DNA of 5,393 nucleotides from an uncultured Clostridia bacterium (GTDB lineage: Bacteria; Bacillota_A; Clostridia; Christensenellales; Aristaeellaceae), in assembly GCA_934645275.1 (NCBI GenBank), contig CAKUDW010000154.1:1-5393 (forward strand), read 5' to 3'. Position 1 is the stretch's first letter; the number at the start of each line of letters is the position of its first letter. Below the pieces are notes generated by a model. That model did no database searches, was not told where the DNA came from, and was given only the letters and a program-made list of their open reading frames with translations. The position numbers and the translations under genes are program-made. Below are positions 4,665 to 5,393 of this stretch, one piece after another.

Positions 4665-5340
4665 GAAACCAGCGACGGGCGGTACGGTGATTTTATCCTG
4701 TGCGACGCTGCTCAATTTTGTTGCTCAGGCCCAGATAGCCTGCAAAACGGATTATCCGGTGGTGGAACTGGATCGCCAGTACCACGCGGAGCCCTCCCAA
4801 ATGCGGACGCACATACTGAAAACCCTGTCTGAATTGCCCGATGAAGCGGATACGGTTCTTGTAGCCATGGGCTTTTGCGGCGGTTCCTGGCAGGACGTCG
4901 CCTGTAACCGGACGCTGGTAATTCCGCGGGTCACCGATTGCGTGGCGCTGACGCTGACGACTCCGCAGCAGTATGCGCCGGATTTGAAGCAGCCGGGCCA
5001 CATGTATCTGTTTGGGGAAGGCAGAAATGGTTTTTCCATATCGGATATTTATAACGATCTTCTGGCAAAGCACGACAGGGCCGAGGCCGACGCGATATTT
5101 GATGGGTATTTTGAACACTACCATCATCTGGACATCGTGGACAACGGGCTGTATGACTGCTATGATCCGGACTATGTGGAACAGGCACAGCTGGACGCCG
5201 ACCGAATTCACGCGGAGCTGGATTTTGTTCCGGGCAGCAATATCCTTCTGGAAAAACTGGTTTCGGGAAACTGGGATCGGCAATTTCTTGTGGTGCCGCC
5301 CGGCATCGCCGTTACGCAGGCGCTCTTTTTCGACTGCTGA
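4651..5340 (+). CDS. DUF1638 family cysteine-containing protein
   Basis: A 229-residue cytoplasmic protein with the DUF1638 layout. An N-terminal strand VILSCATL has Cys17 where the family has a conserved Cys. Next come CKTDYPVVELDRQYHAEP (31-48) with His45, the strand ADTVLVAMGFCGG (66-78) with Cys76, and LVIPRVTDCVALTL (89-102) with Asp96-Cys97, corresponding to the family's 'GLCGNG' and 'PRxxDC' signatures. The second half holds Y-D-C-Y-D (168-172) and ends with DRQFLVVPPGIAVTQALFFDC. Conserved cysteines in separate strands suggest a metal, Fe-S or corrinoid-related site; this is inference. Family genes are often found with methyltransferase and corrinoid-protein genes in anaerobes (recalled, not visible here). 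Extra Cys31, 85, 170 and 229 are present. The gene ends ten bases before repeat copy B, and no terminator is visible before the window edge. Confidence 0.82.
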   Translation: MTRNKKPATGGTVILSCATLLNFVAQAQIACKTDYPVVELDRQYHAEPSQMRTHILKTLSELPDEADTVLVAMGFCGGSWQDVACNRTLVIPRVTDCVALTLTTPQQYAPDLKQPGHMYLFGEGRNGFSISDIYNDLLAKHDRAEADAIFDGYFEHYHHLDIVDNGLYDCYDPDYVEQAQLDADRIHAELDFVPGSNILLEKLVSGNWDRQFLVVPPGIAVTQALFFDC

Positions 5341-5349
5341 AGGGAGTTG

Positions 5350-5393
5350 CAGTCTGTCGAAAAACCAAGGGGAGAGCTCGAGAGGGCCGAAAC
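5350..5393 (+). repeat. Dispersed repeat, copy B (window edge)
   Basis: This segment begins CAGTCTGTCGAAAAA right after the DUF1638 gene and matches the reverse complement of 381-423, sharing CAGTCTGT, GAAAAA and GGAGAGCTC. It has three extra bases in the middle. It runs to the last base of the window, so its real right end is unknown. Both copies are intergenic and adjoin the 3' side of plus-strand units, but in opposite orientations. Confidence 0.6.

Noticed and set aside
4693..5283. A 196-codon minus-strand frame opposite the DUF1638 gene
   Set aside because: It is an antisense shadow; the plus-strand frame has the family signatures, a ribosome site and coupling to the gene before it.
1..5393. 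CRISPR arrays, tRNA or rRNA genes, transposase or integrase genes
   Set aside because: No regularly spaced direct repeats, no tRNA-like or rRNA sequence and no recombinase motifs were seen on either strand.

Overview
The window looks like chromosomal DNA of a moderately GC-rich anaerobic Firmicute, probably a gut Clostridia lineage (Oscillospiraceae or Christensenellales type). This is inferred from strong AGGAGG-type ribosome sites before every gene, near-consensus sigma-A promoters, GTG starts, a Vat-like acetyltransferase resembling those of Gram-positive bacteria, and a DUF3786/DUF1638 gene pair of the kind seen in strict anaerobes. No phage, insertion sequence, CRISPR, rRNA or tRNA is visible.

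Layout. (i) 1-117 (+): the last 38 codons of a gene, perhaps a substrate-binding lipoprotein, with an intrinsic terminator at 139-168. (ii) 169-550: no gene. This stretch holds several nested hairpins, a repeat copy and a second intrinsic terminator (425-456) that is nearly a duplicate of the first. (iii) 551-1225 (-): a Vat/CatB-type hexapeptide-repeat O-acetyltransferase with its own TTGACA-18-TATAAT promoter and a long hairpin at the very 5' end of its leader. (iv) 3742-1431 (-): a complete polar amino-acid ABC importer in the order binding protein, permease, ATPase. The last two genes overlap, and a perfect 14-bp hairpin separates the binding protein from the permease. (v) 3743-4025: a divergent control region with a promoter on each strand, two tandem ArgR-box-like sites, and a 10-bp palindrome inside the rightward promoter. 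(vi) 4026-5340 (+): two overlapping genes of unknown function, DUF3786 then DUF1638. (vii) 5350-5393: an inverted partner of the repeat at 381-423, running off the window end.

How the genes work together. The binding protein captures a polar amino acid outside the membrane. The permease (probably a homodimer) and the ATPase dimer import it. The ArgR-like sites, if real, would point to arginine or a related amino acid. The acetyltransferase lies downstream on the same strand but has its own promoter, so it is probably a separate unit. The DUF3786-DUF1638 pair is translationally coupled and likely acts as one unit. Conserved cysteines in the second protein suggest metal or cofactor chemistry, but its function is unknown. 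The strongest unexplained signals are the twin terminators with compensatory base changes, the structured non-coding stretch between them, the inverted repeat pair, and the DUF pair.
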